Shown piece by piece: positions 54,327 to 62,324 of a stretch of DNA of 64,000 bases. Position 1 is the first letter of the stretch; each line of letters starts with the position of its first letter. Origin of the DNA: Planktomarina sp. (GTDB lineage Bacteria; Pseudomonadota; Alphaproteobacteria; Rhodobacterales; Rhodobacteraceae); assembly GCA_016780825.1 (NCBI GenBank), contig JADHLF010000004.1, positions 1 through 64,000 on the forward strand, in the 5' to 3' direction. Below the pieces are notes generated by a model that worked only from the letters and a program-made list of their open reading frames with translations, had not been told where the DNA came from and ran no database searches. The position numbers and the translations under genes were made by a program.

Positions 54327-54366
54327 TTTCGCTTTTAATCTTGCAATAATGTAATTAAAAGCGAAA
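54327..54366. promoter_or_regulatory. 13-14-13 inverted repeat in the mmsA-LysR spacer
   Basis: TTTCGCTTTTAAT (54327-54339) and ATTAAAAGCGAAA (54354-54366) are perfect reverse complements around a 14-base centre (CTTGCAATAATGTA). It begins 18 bases from the mmsA ATG and ends 38 bases from the LysR ATG. It could be the regulator's binding site. Confidence 0.65.
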
Positions 54367-54403
54367 ATAATCCAAAATCATTTTGCAAATTTGTAGGTTC
54401 TTG

Positions 54404-55318
54404 ATGGAAAACTGGGATGATCTCCGCATTTTCCTGACTGTGGCGCAATCGGGCAGCCTGACGGTTGCGGCGCAGGTCTTGAAAATTGACCCCGCAACGG
54501 TCAGCCGCCGCATCGCCCGGTTGGAGCAGGCCCATGCAACACCGCTTTTTTCAAAATCCCCAAAAGGTTATGAGCTGACCGAGGCGGGGCATGGGCTGGT
54601 GGCGCATGTGGATGCCGCTCAAGCCTCCTTAAATGCGGGGCTTGGGGCGCTGCGCGGTGACGGGGAGGGGCTCAGGGGGCAGATTCGCATCGGTGCGCCG
54701 GATGGATGCGCCAATTTCCTTTTGCCGCAGGTCTGCGGACATATTACAAAAACCTATCCAGATCTGGATATTCAAATTGTGGCTCTGCCGCGGGTGTTCA
54801 ACCTGACGCGGCGCGAGGCGGATATGGCGATTGGGGTGAGCCAACCGACGGCGGGGCGGCTTATGGTGCAAAAAATTGCGGATTACCGGCTTCATCTTGC
54901 GGCCTCAACGGCGCTTTGGCTGACCCATAAACACCCAGAACGACTGAATGATCTCAAAGACTTGCCGATTGTTGGTTATGTGCAGGATATGATCTTTGAC
55001 AAGGAGCTTGATTACCTGGAACCGCTCGGCCTGCGGCGGGTGCAGCTGGCGTCCAATTCCATTTCCGTGCAAATGAATCTGTTGCGACAAGGTGCCGGGC
55101 TCGGCATTGTGCATGATTTTGCCCTGCCGTTTGCGCCGGAATTGCGCCGGATTTTGATGGACCACCTGAGCCTGACCCGCAGTTTCTTTTTGATATGCTC
55201 CACAGATGACCGCCACAACCGCCGGCTCAACCAATTCGCGCAGGTTTTGGTGAGCGGTTTGCGGTCGGAGATTCAAAGGCTTGAGGCTTTGGCTGAAGAG
55301 CCGGGCGGTAAAATTTAA
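54404..55318 (+). CDS. LysR-family transcriptional regulator of the valine operon
   Basis: A 304-residue LTTR with the N-terminal winged helix MENWDDLRIFLTVAQSGSLT and LKIDPATVSRRIARLEQAHA (residues 1-60), then the co-inducer domain (LRGQIRIGAPDGCANFLLPQ; DLDIQIVALPRVFNLTRREA). Divergent position next to mmsA is the standard arrangement for a LysR protein controlling its neighbour operon, so a valine-pathway intermediate is a plausible inducer. The ATG at 54404 fits the family; in-frame upstream codons add no similarity. coaD follows after 85 bases. Confidence 0.92.
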   Translation: MENWDDLRIFLTVAQSGSLTVAAQVLKIDPATVSRRIARLEQAHATPLFSKSPKGYELTEAGHGLVAHVDAAQASLNAGLGALRGDGEGLRGQIRIGAPDGCANFLLPQVCGHITKTYPDLDIQIVALPRVFNLTRREADMAIGVSQPTAGRLMVQKIADYRLHLAASTALWLTHKHPERLNDLKDLPIVGYVQDMIFDKELDYLEPLGLRRVQLASNSISVQMNLLRQGAGLGIVHDFALPFAPELRRILMDHLSLTRSFFLICSTDDRHNRRLNQFAQVLVSGLRSEIQRLEALAEEPGGKI

Positions 55319-55403
55319 TTTTGGCACGGGTTTTTTACACCGCGCTGGCTTGCAATTCGCTCAATTTATGGCTTGGTATCTTTATCAAGTCGGAGACGTC
55401 AGA

Positions 55404-55901
55404 ATGCGCATAGGTCTTTACCCCGGAACTTTTGATCCGATCACGCTGGGACATGTTGATATTATCCGACGGGGCTGCGCCTTGGTGGATCGTTTGGTCA
55501 TAGGGGTTGCGATCAATCGTGATAAAGGGCCGCTCTTTGATCTCGATGAGCGGGTGTCGATGATTGAAGTTGAGGCGGCGCGCCTGACAAAACAGACAGG
55601 CACCGAAATTCAAGTGCACCCGTTTGAAAACCTATTGATTGACTGCGCCCGCGATGTTGGTGCGGGGATAATTTTGCGCGGATTGCGCGCTGTTTCAGAC
55701 TTTGAATATGAATATCAGATGGTTGGAATGAACAGGCAGTTGGATTCGTCGATTGAAACTGTGTTTTTGATGGCCGAAGCGCACCATCAAGCGATTGCCT
55801 CAAAATTGGTCAAAGAGATTTGTCGCTTGGATGGGGATGTGTCGAAATTCGTCACGCCAGCGGTCGAGGCGGCCTTAAAGCGCCGCCTGCACCGCTCATA
55901 A
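55404..55901 (+). CDS. coaD: Phosphopantetheine adenylyltransferase
   Basis: A 165-residue nucleotidyltransferase making dephospho-CoA, the penultimate step of CoA synthesis. It starts MRIGLYPGTFDPITLGHVDI with the TxGH-type nucleotide site (GHVD), and has LLIDCARDVGAGIILRGLRA VSDFEYEYQMVGMNRQLD and the later ASKLVKEICRLDGDVSKFVT. Length is typical of the hexameric enzyme. The start at 55404 matches the family and has GGAGAC upstream. Confidence 0.96.
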   Translation: MRIGLYPGTFDPITLGHVDIIRRGCALVDRLVIGVAINRDKGPLFDLDERVSMIEVEAARLTKQTGTEIQVHPFENLLIDCARDVGAGIILRGLRAVSDFEYEYQMVGMNRQLDSSIETVFLMAEAHHQAIASKLVKEICRLDGDVSKFVTPAVEAALKRRLHRS

Positions 55902-55921
55902 TTTGCATGGGTTTTCAGATT

Positions 55922-56923
55922 TTAGATTAATTTGCCCATGGCCACGGCTGTATCGGCCATGCGATTGGAAAACGCCCATTCATTGTCATACCAGGACAGC
56001 ACACGCACCATATCACCGCCCATAATCAGGGTTTGATCCGCATGAAAGATCGAGGAATGCGGGTCGTGGTTGAAATCAGAGGAAACCAAAGGGGCCTCCA
56101 CAACATCAAGCACGCCCTTGAGAGGACCGGCGGCCGCGCTTTGCATCAGAGCCAAGATTTCGGCCGCATCTGTGCTGCGCCCGGCTTCGAAGGTGAGATC
56201 CACCGCGGAGACATTTGGGGTCGGCACCCGGATGGCGACGCCGTCCAACTTGCCATTGAGCTCTGGCAGCACCAAACCAACCGCTTTGGCCGCGCCCGTG
56301 GTGGTTGGAATCATGGACAGGGCAGCGGCGCGCCCCCGGTACAGGTCTTTATGGGTGCGATCCAATGTCGGCTGATCGCCGGTATAGCTGTGAATTGTCG
56401 TCATCAACCCGCGCTTGATGCCAATGGACTCATGCAAGACTTTGGCAATCGGCGCCAGGCAATTGGTGGTGCAGGAGGCATTGGAAACGATCAAATCATC
56501 GGAGGTTAATGCGTGATGGTTGACACCATAGACAATGGTTTTATCCGCATCTTTCCCCGGTGCCGAAATCAACACGCGGGAGGAGCCATTGTCGAGATAG
56601 GCTTGGCAATCGGCTTTAGAGGTGAAAATCCCTGTGCATTCCATCACCACATCAACATCCGACCAGGGCAGATCCGCTGGATTGCGCAGGGCCGTCACGC
56701 GAATGGGACCTTGCCCGACGTCAATAAAGTCTTCGCCATGGGTCACAGTGGCTGCAAACCGGCCATGCACGGAGTCGTATTTCAACATATGGGCATTGGT
56801 TTGAACCGGACCGAGGTCATTGATTGCGATGACCTTGAGATCTGTTCGACCTGAGTCAACAATCGCGCGTAGCACATTGCGGCCAATGCGGCCAAATCCA
56901 TTGATTGCAATTTTTAATGTCAT
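55922..56923 (-). CDS. gap: Glyceraldehyde-3-phosphate dehydrogenase, second copy
   Basis: A 333-residue type I GAPDH. NAD site INGFGRIGRNVLRAIVDSGR, the active site SNASCTTNCLAPIAKVLHES (Cys about 152), the phosphate-binding HSYTGDQPTLDRTHKDLYRG and C-terminal WYDNEWAFSNRMADTAVAMG are present. NINDL-like AINDLGPVQTNAHMLKYDSV is typical of Gap of alphaproteobacteria. It is clearly a paralogue of the neighbour at 57148, from which it is separated by a microprotein gene. A LacI-type palindrome lies 21-34 bases before the start. Confidence 0.94.
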   Translation of the reverse strand: MTLKIAINGFGRIGRNVLRAIVDSGRTDLKVIAINDLGPVQTNAHMLKYDSVHGRFAATVTHGEDFIDVGQGPIRVTALRNPADLPWSDVDVVMECTGIFTSKADCQAYLDNGSSRVLISAPGKDADKTIVYGVNHHALTSDDLIVSNASCTTNCLAPIAKVLHESIGIKRGLMTTIHSYTGDQPTLDRTHKDLYRGRAAALSMIPTTTGAAKAVGLVLPELNGKLDGVAIRVPTPNVSAVDLTFEAGRSTDAAEILALMQSAAAGPLKGVLDVVEAPLVSSDFNHDPHSSIFHADQTLIMGGDMVRVLSWYDNEWAFSNRMADTAVAMGKLI

Positions 56924-56943
56924 ATCCGTGTCCCGACGTTAGT

Positions 56944-56957
56944 TGATAGCGCTAACA
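56944..56957. promoter_or_regulatory. LacI-type palindrome before downstream gap gene
   Basis: TGATAGCGCTAACA is a near-perfect palindrome with central CG, of the type bound by LacI-family repressors (CceR-like in related bacteria). It is 21 bases upstream of the gap start codon at 56923. Confidence 0.55.
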
Positions 56958-56989
56958 TCACAGGTTGCGGCAAAAGTCAACCGACGCGG

Positions 56990-57133
56990 CTACCGCCAGA
57001 AGGCAATTGTGTCGATTAAGTCAAGAAACGAGCGCGTAAGGTATAAAATTGCGGCGCCTTGCGTCAAAAATAAATCGGCCTCAATGGCCGCAACGGCGGC
57101 GATTGCAACATATAGTGCCAGACGCGGGGTCAT
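56990..57133 (-). CDS. 47-residue membrane microprotein between the two gap genes
   Basis: A 47-residue reading frame on the minus strand: MTPRLALYVAIAAVAAIEAD continuing to a TAG at 56990-56992. GGAGG precedes the ATG by 4 bases and it begins 14 bases after the upstream gap stop, so the three genes gap, microprotein, gap lie in one direction. Residues about 5-20 form a hydrophobic helix that would span the membrane, and the end (LDLIDTIAFWR) is amphipathic. I recall similar small proteins with an AFWR end next to gap genes in roseobacters, which I could not check. Function is unknown. Confidence 0.7.
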   Translation of the reverse strand: MTPRLALYVAIAAVAAIEADLFLTQGAAILYLTRSFLDLIDTIAFWR

Positions 57134-57147
57134 CGTGCCTCCAAAAT

Positions 57148-58149
57148 TTACTGGAGCTGCCCCATTTTGGCGGCCAAATCAGCCATGCGCACGGAAAAGC
57201 CCCATTCATTATCATACCATGATAATACGCGGACGGTCGTCCCGCCAACCACTTTGGTTTGATCGGGCGCAAAAATTGAAGATTCGGGCGTGTGGTTGAA
57301 ATCAATGGAAACTTTTGGCGCCGGATCATATCCTAAAATACCGGCCATTTCGCCTTTGGCAGCGCGTTCCACCGCCGCGTTGACCTCCTCTATTGTGACC
57401 GGGCGGGCGGCCTCAAAGGTGAGATCGACGCAGGACACATTGGGAGTTGGGACGCGAATGGCGGTGCCGTCGAGCCGGCCTGCCATTTCCGGCAAGACTT
57501 CACCGAGGGCCTTGGCCGCCCCGGTGGATGTCGGAATCAAAGCCATGGCCGCTGCTCGGGCGCGATAGAGATCACTGTGACGGCGATCTAGGGTCGGCTG
57601 GTCGCCGGTATAGCTGTGGATGGTGGTCATGATCCCGCGCTCAATGCCAATTGCGTCATTGAGCACCTTGGCCAGCGGCGCCAGGCAATTTGTCGTACAA
57701 GAGCCGTTCGAGATCATCACATCACTGGGCAGGAGTGCGGCCTCATTGGCCCCCAAAACGATGGTGCGATCGACGTTGACAGCGGGGGCCGAAATCAAGA
57801 CCTTTTTGGCCCCGCGCGCCAGATGGACCTTGGCTTTTTCACCGTCATTGAAATTTCCGGTGCATTCCAAAACAACGTCAACGCCGCTCCAGTCGAGCGT
57901 GTTTGGGTCATAGGTTGAGAACATTTCAATCGGTCCGAGCCCGAGATCCAGCGTGCCATCACCGACGGTAATTTCCCCATCGAACCGCCCATGAACACTG
58001 TCATATCGCATCAAATGTGCGCTGGTTTCCAGCGGGCCCGTGGCGTTGATCTTAACCACTTCCACATCTTTGCGGCCAGAGGACACGATATGTGCCAAAA
58101 CGCAGCGACCAATGCGACCAAATCCGTTAATTCCAATTTTAACTGTCAC
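57148..58149 (-). CDS. gap: Glyceraldehyde-3-phosphate dehydrogenase, first copy
   Basis: A 333-residue type I GAPDH, converting glyceraldehyde-3-phosphate to 1,3-bisphosphoglycerate. It has INGFGRIGRCVLAHIVSSGR, SNGSCTTNCLAPLAKVLNDA with the active Cys (about 153), SYTGDQPTLDRRHSDLYRAR and SWYDNEWGFSVRMADLAAKM. The start is the GTG at 58147-58149 (MTVKIGINGF), which has AAAGGTGAG before it; a GTG nine bases upstream overlaps that Shine-Dalgarno sequence. It is between tkt (with terminator) and the microprotein gene. LacI-type sites lie about 85-117 bases upstream. Confidence 0.94.
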   Translation of the reverse strand: MTVKIGINGFGRIGRCVLAHIVSSGRKDVEVVKINATGPLETSAHLMRYDSVHGRFDGEITVGDGTLDLGLGPIEMFSTYDPNTLDWSGVDVVLECTGNFNDGEKAKVHLARGAKKVLISAPAVNVDRTIVLGANEAALLPSDVMISNGSCTTNCLAPLAKVLNDAIGIERGIMTTIHSYTGDQPTLDRRHSDLYRARAAAMALIPTSTGAAKALGEVLPEMAGRLDGTAIRVPTPNVSCVDLTFEAARPVTIEEVNAAVERAAKGEMAGILGYDPAPKVSIDFNHTPESSIFAPDQTKVVGGTTVRVLSWYDNEWGFSVRMADLAAKMGQLQ

Positions 58150-58233
58150 AGCTCTCACCTTTCGCGAAGTCTTTGCGGTGAACTAGCAAGGTCAGAGGGG
58201 CAGTTAAAGTTCAAAGCCGAAGGATTTTCAACT

Positions 58234-58265
58234 TGTTAGCGAAAACATTTCCGTTAGCGATAACC
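58234..58265. promoter_or_regulatory. Two LacI-type half-matched operators upstream of gap
   Basis: TGTTAGCGAAAACA (58234-58247) and CGTTAGCGATAACC (58252-58265) share the TTAGCG/AAC pattern of the site at 56944; the cores are 18 bp apart. The second is closer to a full palindrome. They lie between the tkt terminator and the gap start. Confidence 0.5.
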
Positions 58266-58304
58266 GCTTGCGGTAACAGGGTTGGCCGCAAGACTTGCCG
58301 GGTC

Positions 58305-58332
58305 AAAAGGCTGCGGTGGTCCGCAGCCTTTG
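58305..58332 (-). terminator. Rho-independent terminator after tkt
   Basis: AAAGGCTGCGG (58306-58316) and CCGCAGCCTTT (58321-58331) form a perfect 11-bp stem with a 4-base loop, 8 bases after the tkt stop on the minus strand; TTTT follows. Confidence 0.85.
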
Positions 58333-58338
58333 ACTGTC

Positions 58339-60354
58339 TTAGAGCAGGGATTTGACCTTACGCGCGATCGCTTCTGCGGTGATGCCGAACTCTTCATAGA
58401 GCCGCTCGGCCGGGGCAGAGGCGCCAAAGCCGGTCATGCCGATAAAACCAGCTTTGGACTCGCGTCCCCGTTCCCCCAAGAGCCATTGATCCCAGCCCAT
58501 GCGCACGGCCGCTTCCACAGCCACGCGAACCGCGCCGCCGGGCAAAATACGTTTGCGATAGGCCTCATCTTGTTGAGCGAAAAGCTCCATACAGGGCATG
58601 GACACGACGCGGGTGCCGATACCTTCGGCTTGCAACAGATCCCGGGCTTCCAGTGCCAGCGAAACCTCCGTGCCAGTTGCCAGTATGATGGCTTGGCGCT
58701 TGCCCTCGGACTCGGCCAAAACATAGGCGCCGCGCGCGCTGAGGTTTTCTGATTTATACGCATGGCGCACCGCTGGCACGCCCTGACGGGACAGAGCCAT
58801 GACGGTCGGCGTGCTGGGTTGGCTCAACGCCACTTCCCATGCTTCCGCCGTTTCTGTGATATCGGCTGGGCGGAAAACCAAAGTGTTGGGCGTGGCGCGG
58901 GAAATGGCCAAATGCTCGACCGGTTGATGTGTGGGACCATCTTCGCCCAAGCCAATGGAATCATGCGTCATGACATAGACAGTCGGAACGCCCATCAATG
59001 CCGAGAGGCGCATCGCACCGCGGGCATAATCTGTGAAGCACATGAACGTGCCGCCGTAGGGGCGAATCCCGCCGTGCAGCGCCATACCGTTCATTGCAGC
59101 AGCCATGCCATGCTCGCGGATCCCGTAGTAGATATAGCGCCCGGCGCGATTTTCGGGATCAAAAACGCCCATATCAGCCGTTTTTGTATTGTTAGACCCG
59201 GTCAAATCCGCCGAGCCGCCCACGGTTTCGGGCATCACAGGATTGACCGCCTGCAGGGTTTTTTCAGAGGCTGAACGCGTGGCCAGTTTTGGTTTGGTCT
59301 CTGCGGCATCTTTCTTGATGGCGCGGATTGCAGCGGCCAATTTCTTGGGGGCTTCTCCGGCATAGGCGCGGTTGAATTGCGCCTGACGTGCGGCAGAAAG
59401 ACCTGAGAAACGGCTGTCCCATTCGGCACGTTCCGCGCCGCCGCGCGCGCCAATGGCCTCCCAAGCGGCTTTGACATCGGCTGGAATTTCAAAAGCGCCA
59501 TAGGGCCAACCATAGGCGGCCTTGGCATCCACCAGTTGGCCCGCATCGGTCAGAGCACCATGCCCTTTTGATGTATCCTGAGCCGCATGCCCCAGCGCGA
59601 TATGCGTTTTGCAGGCAATCATTGAAGGCTTTTTGGATTTGCGCGCAGCCGCAAGAGCCTCATCAATAGCGATGGCGTCGTGACCATCGATGGCTTGCAC
59701 ATGCCAACCAGAGGCTTTGAAGCGCTGTATTTGATCTGTTCGATCAGACAGATCAACGGTGCCGTCGATGGTGATGTTATTGTCATCCCAAAGCACAATT
59801 AAATGTCCCAGCTCATGGCGACCTGCGAGCCCAATGGCTTCTTGGCTGATACCTTCCATCAAGCAACCGTCTCCGGCGATGACATAGGTATAATGGTTTT
59901 GAATTTTTTTGCCGTAGGTGGCGCGCAATATTTCTTCTGCAATGGCAAAGCCCACCGAATTGGCAATCCCCTGGCCGAGTGGACCAGTGGTGGTCTCAAT
60001 GCCCGAGGCATGGCCATATTCTGGATGTCCGGCGGTTTTTGCGCCCCATTGGCGGAAGTTTTTGATCTCATCGAGCGTCATATCGGCATAGCCGGTGAGG
60101 TGCAGCAGGGCGTAGAGCAGCATTGATCCATGCCCCGCGGAGAGAATGAAGCGATCCCGATCTGGCCAATTGGGCGCAGAGGCATCAAATTTCATGTGCT
60201 TTTCGAACAAAACAGTGGCCACATCCGCCATGCCCATCGCCATCCCTGAGTGGCCCGAATTCGCGGCTGCAACCGCATCGAGCGTCAAAGCGCGAATGGC
60301 CGCGGCCTTTTTCCAATGTTCAGGGTTCTTGGCGGCGAGTTCTTTGAGATCCAC
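58339..60354 (-). CDS. tkt: Transketolase
   Basis: A 671-residue ThDP enzyme of the pentose phosphate pathway. Domain order is normal: ThDP/metal domain with [20 protein letters not shown] (about 31-50) and [20 protein letters not shown], then the Pyr domain with [20 protein letters not shown] and [20 protein letters not shown], and the C-terminal domain. The GTG at 60352-60354 gives [20 protein letters not shown], equal to known transketolase N-termini; a TTG at 60378 would add 8 residues. It is probably transcribed apart from gap because a strong terminator follows. Confidence 0.95.
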   Translation of the reverse strand: MDLKELAAKNPEHWKKAAAIRALTLDAVAAANSGHSGMAMGMADVATVLFEKHMKFDASAPNWPDRDRFILSAGHGSMLLYALLHLTGYADMTLDEIKNFRQWGAKTAGHPEYGHASGIETTTGPLGQGIANSVGFAIAEEILRATYGKKIQNHYTYVIAGDGCLMEGISQEAIGLAGRHELGHLIVLWDDNNITIDGTVDLSDRTDQIQRFKASGWHVQAIDGHDAIAIDEALAAARKSKKPSMIACKTHIALGHAAQDTSKGHGALTDAGQLVDAKAAYGWPYGAFEIPADVKAAWEAIGARGGAERAEWDSRFSGLSAARQAQFNRAYAGEAPKKLAAAIRAIKKDAAETKPKLATRSASEKTLQAVNPVMPETVGGSADLTGSNNTKTADMGVFDPENRAGRYIYYGIREHGMAAAMNGMALHGGIRPYGGTFMCFTDYARGAMRLSALMGVPTVYVMTHDSIGLGEDGPTHQPVEHLAISRATPNTLVFRPADITETAEAWEVALSQPSTPTVMALSRQGVPAVRHAYKSENLSARGAYVLAESEGKRQAIILATGTEVSLALEARDLLQAEGIGTRVVSMPCMELFAQQDEAYRKRILPGGAVRVAVEAAVRMGWDQWLLGERGRESKAGFIGMTGFGASAPAERLYEEFGITAEAIARKVKSLL

Positions 60355-60392
60355 GGAGCTAACTTTCTGTAAGGGCAAAGGTTGATGCTTCC

Positions 60393-60418
60393 TATCAAGT
60401 GAAGAGGGAATATCAAGT
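60393..60418. repeat. Direct repeat TATCAAGT upstream of tkt
   Basis: TATCAAGT occurs at 60393-60400 and 60411-60418, 18 bp apart, in the spacer between tkt and the divergent small gene. It may be a chance repeat or half-sites of a regulator. Confidence 0.35.
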
Positions 60419-60553
60419 AACCTGATCCATTTCTTAAAAAATGTTTCAAGCGCCAGCTCTTGGACGTTAAGGTTAATTTAACCTACCCTAGGGGTGGCGG
60501 ATGCGATTCGAGACAGCCGATGGTGGCGGCGGTGCAGGGGTGTGAGATGAGCA

Positions 60554-60937
60554 ATGAGTGACATTTCGGTTTTAGAACAAAGAATTACAGCGGCAATTCG
60601 GCGCATTTCTGCGGCGGTGGAGTCTGTGCCGCTCTCTCGCAGCGCGCCGGACCCAGCCCCAACAGAACCTTCTGCGCCTGAAAATGTTAATAGTGAGGCT
60701 CTCGCCGCGCTTGATGCGCAGTTGTCGCAGGTGATGCAATCCAATGCGCAGTTGCGCGCTTCAAATCAAGCCTTGCGGGCGGCCAATGCGGAAGGTCTGG
60801 GCGATGCCAGTCTGATTAATGCGGCGATGCAGGCAGAGATTGACACATTAACCGCAGAACGGGCCGCGGAGGCGGTGCAGCTTGAGCTGTTGCTGAAGAC
60901 CTTGACGCAAACCAGTGAGGAGACGGGCGATGCCTGA
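60554..60937 (+). CDS. Coiled-coil protein paired with zapA
   Basis: A 127-residue acidic protein with an early helix (ISVLEQRITAAIRRISAAVE), a Pro-rich linker (SAPDPAPTEPSAPENVNSEA) and a predicted coiled coil from about residue 48 to 120 (ALAALDAQLSQVMQSNAQLR and onward). There is no known domain. Its stop overlaps the start of zapA (ATGCCTGA), so the two are coupled. In many alphaproteobacteria a short coiled-coil ORF precedes zapA; a role in division with ZapA is a guess from context. Confidence 0.8.
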   Translation: MSDISVLEQRITAAIRRISAAVESVPLSRSAPDPAPTEPSAPENVNSEALAALDAQLSQVMQSNAQLRASNQALRAANAEGLGDASLINAAMQAEIDTLTAERAAEAVQLELLLKTLTQTSEETGDA

Positions 60938-61334
60938 AGTCACCATCAAAATCGGCCAGCGCCCCTATACAGTCAACTGCCCCGCAGGTGAGGAGCCGCA
61001 GCTGCAAAAAGCGCGGGAAGCGTTGGATGCTGAGGCAAGCAGTTTGTTGGCGCAAGTCGGGCGTGTGCCAGAGGCGCAGATGTTGCTGATGTCGGGTCTG
61101 ATGCTTGCAGATCGCACATTGGCATTGCAGGTCCAGTTGCGCCAAGCGCAAGAGGCTCTTGAACAGGCGCAGCGAAGCGCTCAAGAAATTGCGCCAGAAA
61201 TCAAAACGGTAATTAAAGAAGTTGAAGTTCCGGTTGTGCCGCCAGCCCTGCTCGAGAGCCTTGCAGAGTTATCCGCGCGTGCAGAAGCCGCGGCAGATGA
61301 TCTGGAAGAGAGATTGGCCCAATCCGCTGGGTAG
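60930..61334 (+). CDS. zapA: Cell division protein ZapA
   Basis: A 134-residue FtsZ-ring stabiliser. The N-terminal domain reads MPEVTIKIGQRPYTVNCPAG then EAQMLLMSGLMLADRTLALQ; the rest is a helix (LRQAQEALEQAQRSAQEIAP; ELSARAEAAADDLEERLAQS) forming the coiled coil of the family. It is somewhat longer than E. coli ZapA because of this C-terminal extension. The ATG at 60930 overlaps the previous gene. Confidence 0.85.
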   Translation: MPEVTIKIGQRPYTVNCPAGEEPQLQKAREALDAEASSLLAQVGRVPEAQMLLMSGLMLADRTLALQVQLRQAQEALEQAQRSAQEIAPEIKTVIKEVEVPVVPPALLESLAELSARAEAAADDLEERLAQSAG

Positions 61335-61411
61335 CGAAATGGGCTGATCTTGCCAAATGAAGGGCTTTGGCCTCGGTGGCAGGGTCACAGGGTCAAAGGG
61401 GCCTGGCGGGG

Positions 61412-61777
61412 TTACTCAGATGTGTTTGCCTTGCGAATTTCATCCGCGGCCTCTTGGTTATAGCTGATATTATTTTCAGCCAAGAGCCCATCCAATTCCC
61501 CCGATAGGGTCATATCGCGGACAATATCGCATCCGCCGATGAATTCACCTTTCACATAGAGCTGTGGAATGGTGGGCCAATCGGAATAGTCTTTGATTCC
61601 CTGACGAATGGCATCATCGGCCAGAACATTCACGTCTTGATAGGCCACGCCCATATAATTCAATATACCTGCGATCTGGCTTGAGAAGCCGCATTGCGGC
61701 ATAGAGGCGGTGCCTTTCATGAACAGCACAACATCATTGGATGTCACTGTTTCGCGGATTTGATCTTCAGCGCTCAT
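61412..61777 (-). CDS. grxD: Monothiol glutaredoxin, Grx4 type
   Basis: A 121-residue monothiol glutaredoxin with the CGFS active site in FMKGTASMPQCGFSSQIAGI (Cys about 29), the glutathione-binding WPTIPQLYVKGEFIGGCDIV and a full-length domain. Grx4 proteins carry and deliver 2Fe-2S clusters and pair with BolA; the bolA gene lies two genes upstream here. The start at 61777 overlaps the membrane protein gene by 11 bases. Confidence 0.95.
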   Translation of the reverse strand: MSAEDQIRETVTSNDVVLFMKGTASMPQCGFSSQIAGILNYMGVAYQDVNVLADDAIRQGIKDYSDWPTIPQLYVKGEFIGGCDIVRDMTLSGELDGLLAENNISYNQEAADEIRKANTSE

Positions 61778-62027
61778 CTTTTGGCTTTCTGTCTTTGGGC
61801 ACAAATTGCTGTGCGTATGTCTGTGGGTCCTTTGGAACCCGAAAACTGCCCGAATGTCCACCTCCGGCACCGCCGGAAAAATAGTCCGCTCGAACTTCGT
61901 GATCGCCCTGACCGGGCAGGGAGCCGCGGCCTTGGCCTTTTTCGTGCCGGACCACCCATAGGGCCCGGAAGAACAGCAGAAGCAATATCGCAATGGAAAG
62001 ACCTGCGATGAGACCCCCGCCAGCCAT
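61767..62027 (-). CDS. Small membrane protein between bolA and grxD
   Basis: An 86-residue protein with one N-terminal membrane span (GGGLIAGLSIAILLLLFFRA, residues 3-22) followed by a Gly/Arg-rich cytosolic or periplasmic tail (VRHEKGQGRGSLPGQGDHEV) and a basic end. No known domain. It starts 1 base after the bolA stop and overlaps grxD, so it belongs to the bolA-grxD operon. The conservation of this gene order in roseobacters hints at an iron-sulfur or redox link, but function is unknown. Confidence 0.75.
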   Translation of the reverse strand: MAGGGLIAGLSIAILLLLFFRALWVVRHEKGQGRGSLPGQGDHEVRADYFSGGAGGGHSGSFRVPKDPQTYAQQFVPKDRKPKDER

Positions 62028-62028
62028 A

Positions 62029-62271
62029 TCAGCTCGGCGCCTTGGTGGTCAGCGCCAGGGCATGCAGCTCCCCATGCGCCCCGTCCATTTTGCCCTTCAA
62101 AGCGGCATAGACGGCGCGATGCTGCTGCACCCGGTTCTTGCCAGCAAAGCTGGCATCGGTCACCTCAGCGGCATAATGATTGCCGTCCCCAGCCAGATCC
62201 GTGATCGTGATCTGCGCCTCGGGAAAAGATTCCCGGATCAGAGCTTCAATATCTTGTGCGGCCATGGCCAT
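62029..62271 (-). CDS. bolA: BolA family protein
   Basis: An 80-residue BolA with AAQDIEALIRESFPEAQITI, GDGNHYAAEVTDASFAGKNR (with the conserved His pair region) and QHRAVYAALKGKMDGAHGEL. This is the BolA type that partners with CGFS glutaredoxin to handle 2Fe-2S clusters or sense iron. The start at 62271 has AGGA 8 bases before it; the ATG at 62265 is the alternative. Confidence 0.9.
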   Translation of the reverse strand: MAMAAQDIEALIRESFPEAQITITDLAGDGNHYAAEVTDASFAGKNRVQQHRAVYAALKGKMDGAHGELHALALTTKAPS

Positions 62272-62324
62272 TGGGTGTGTCCTCGCTTGGTTTAACTCGA
62301 AGGTAGAGCCGAGCCTTGGTCTTT

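Noticed and set aside
61335..61411. 6S RNA gene next to zapA
   Set aside because: In many bacteria 6S RNA follows zapA, but this 77-base gap is too short for it.
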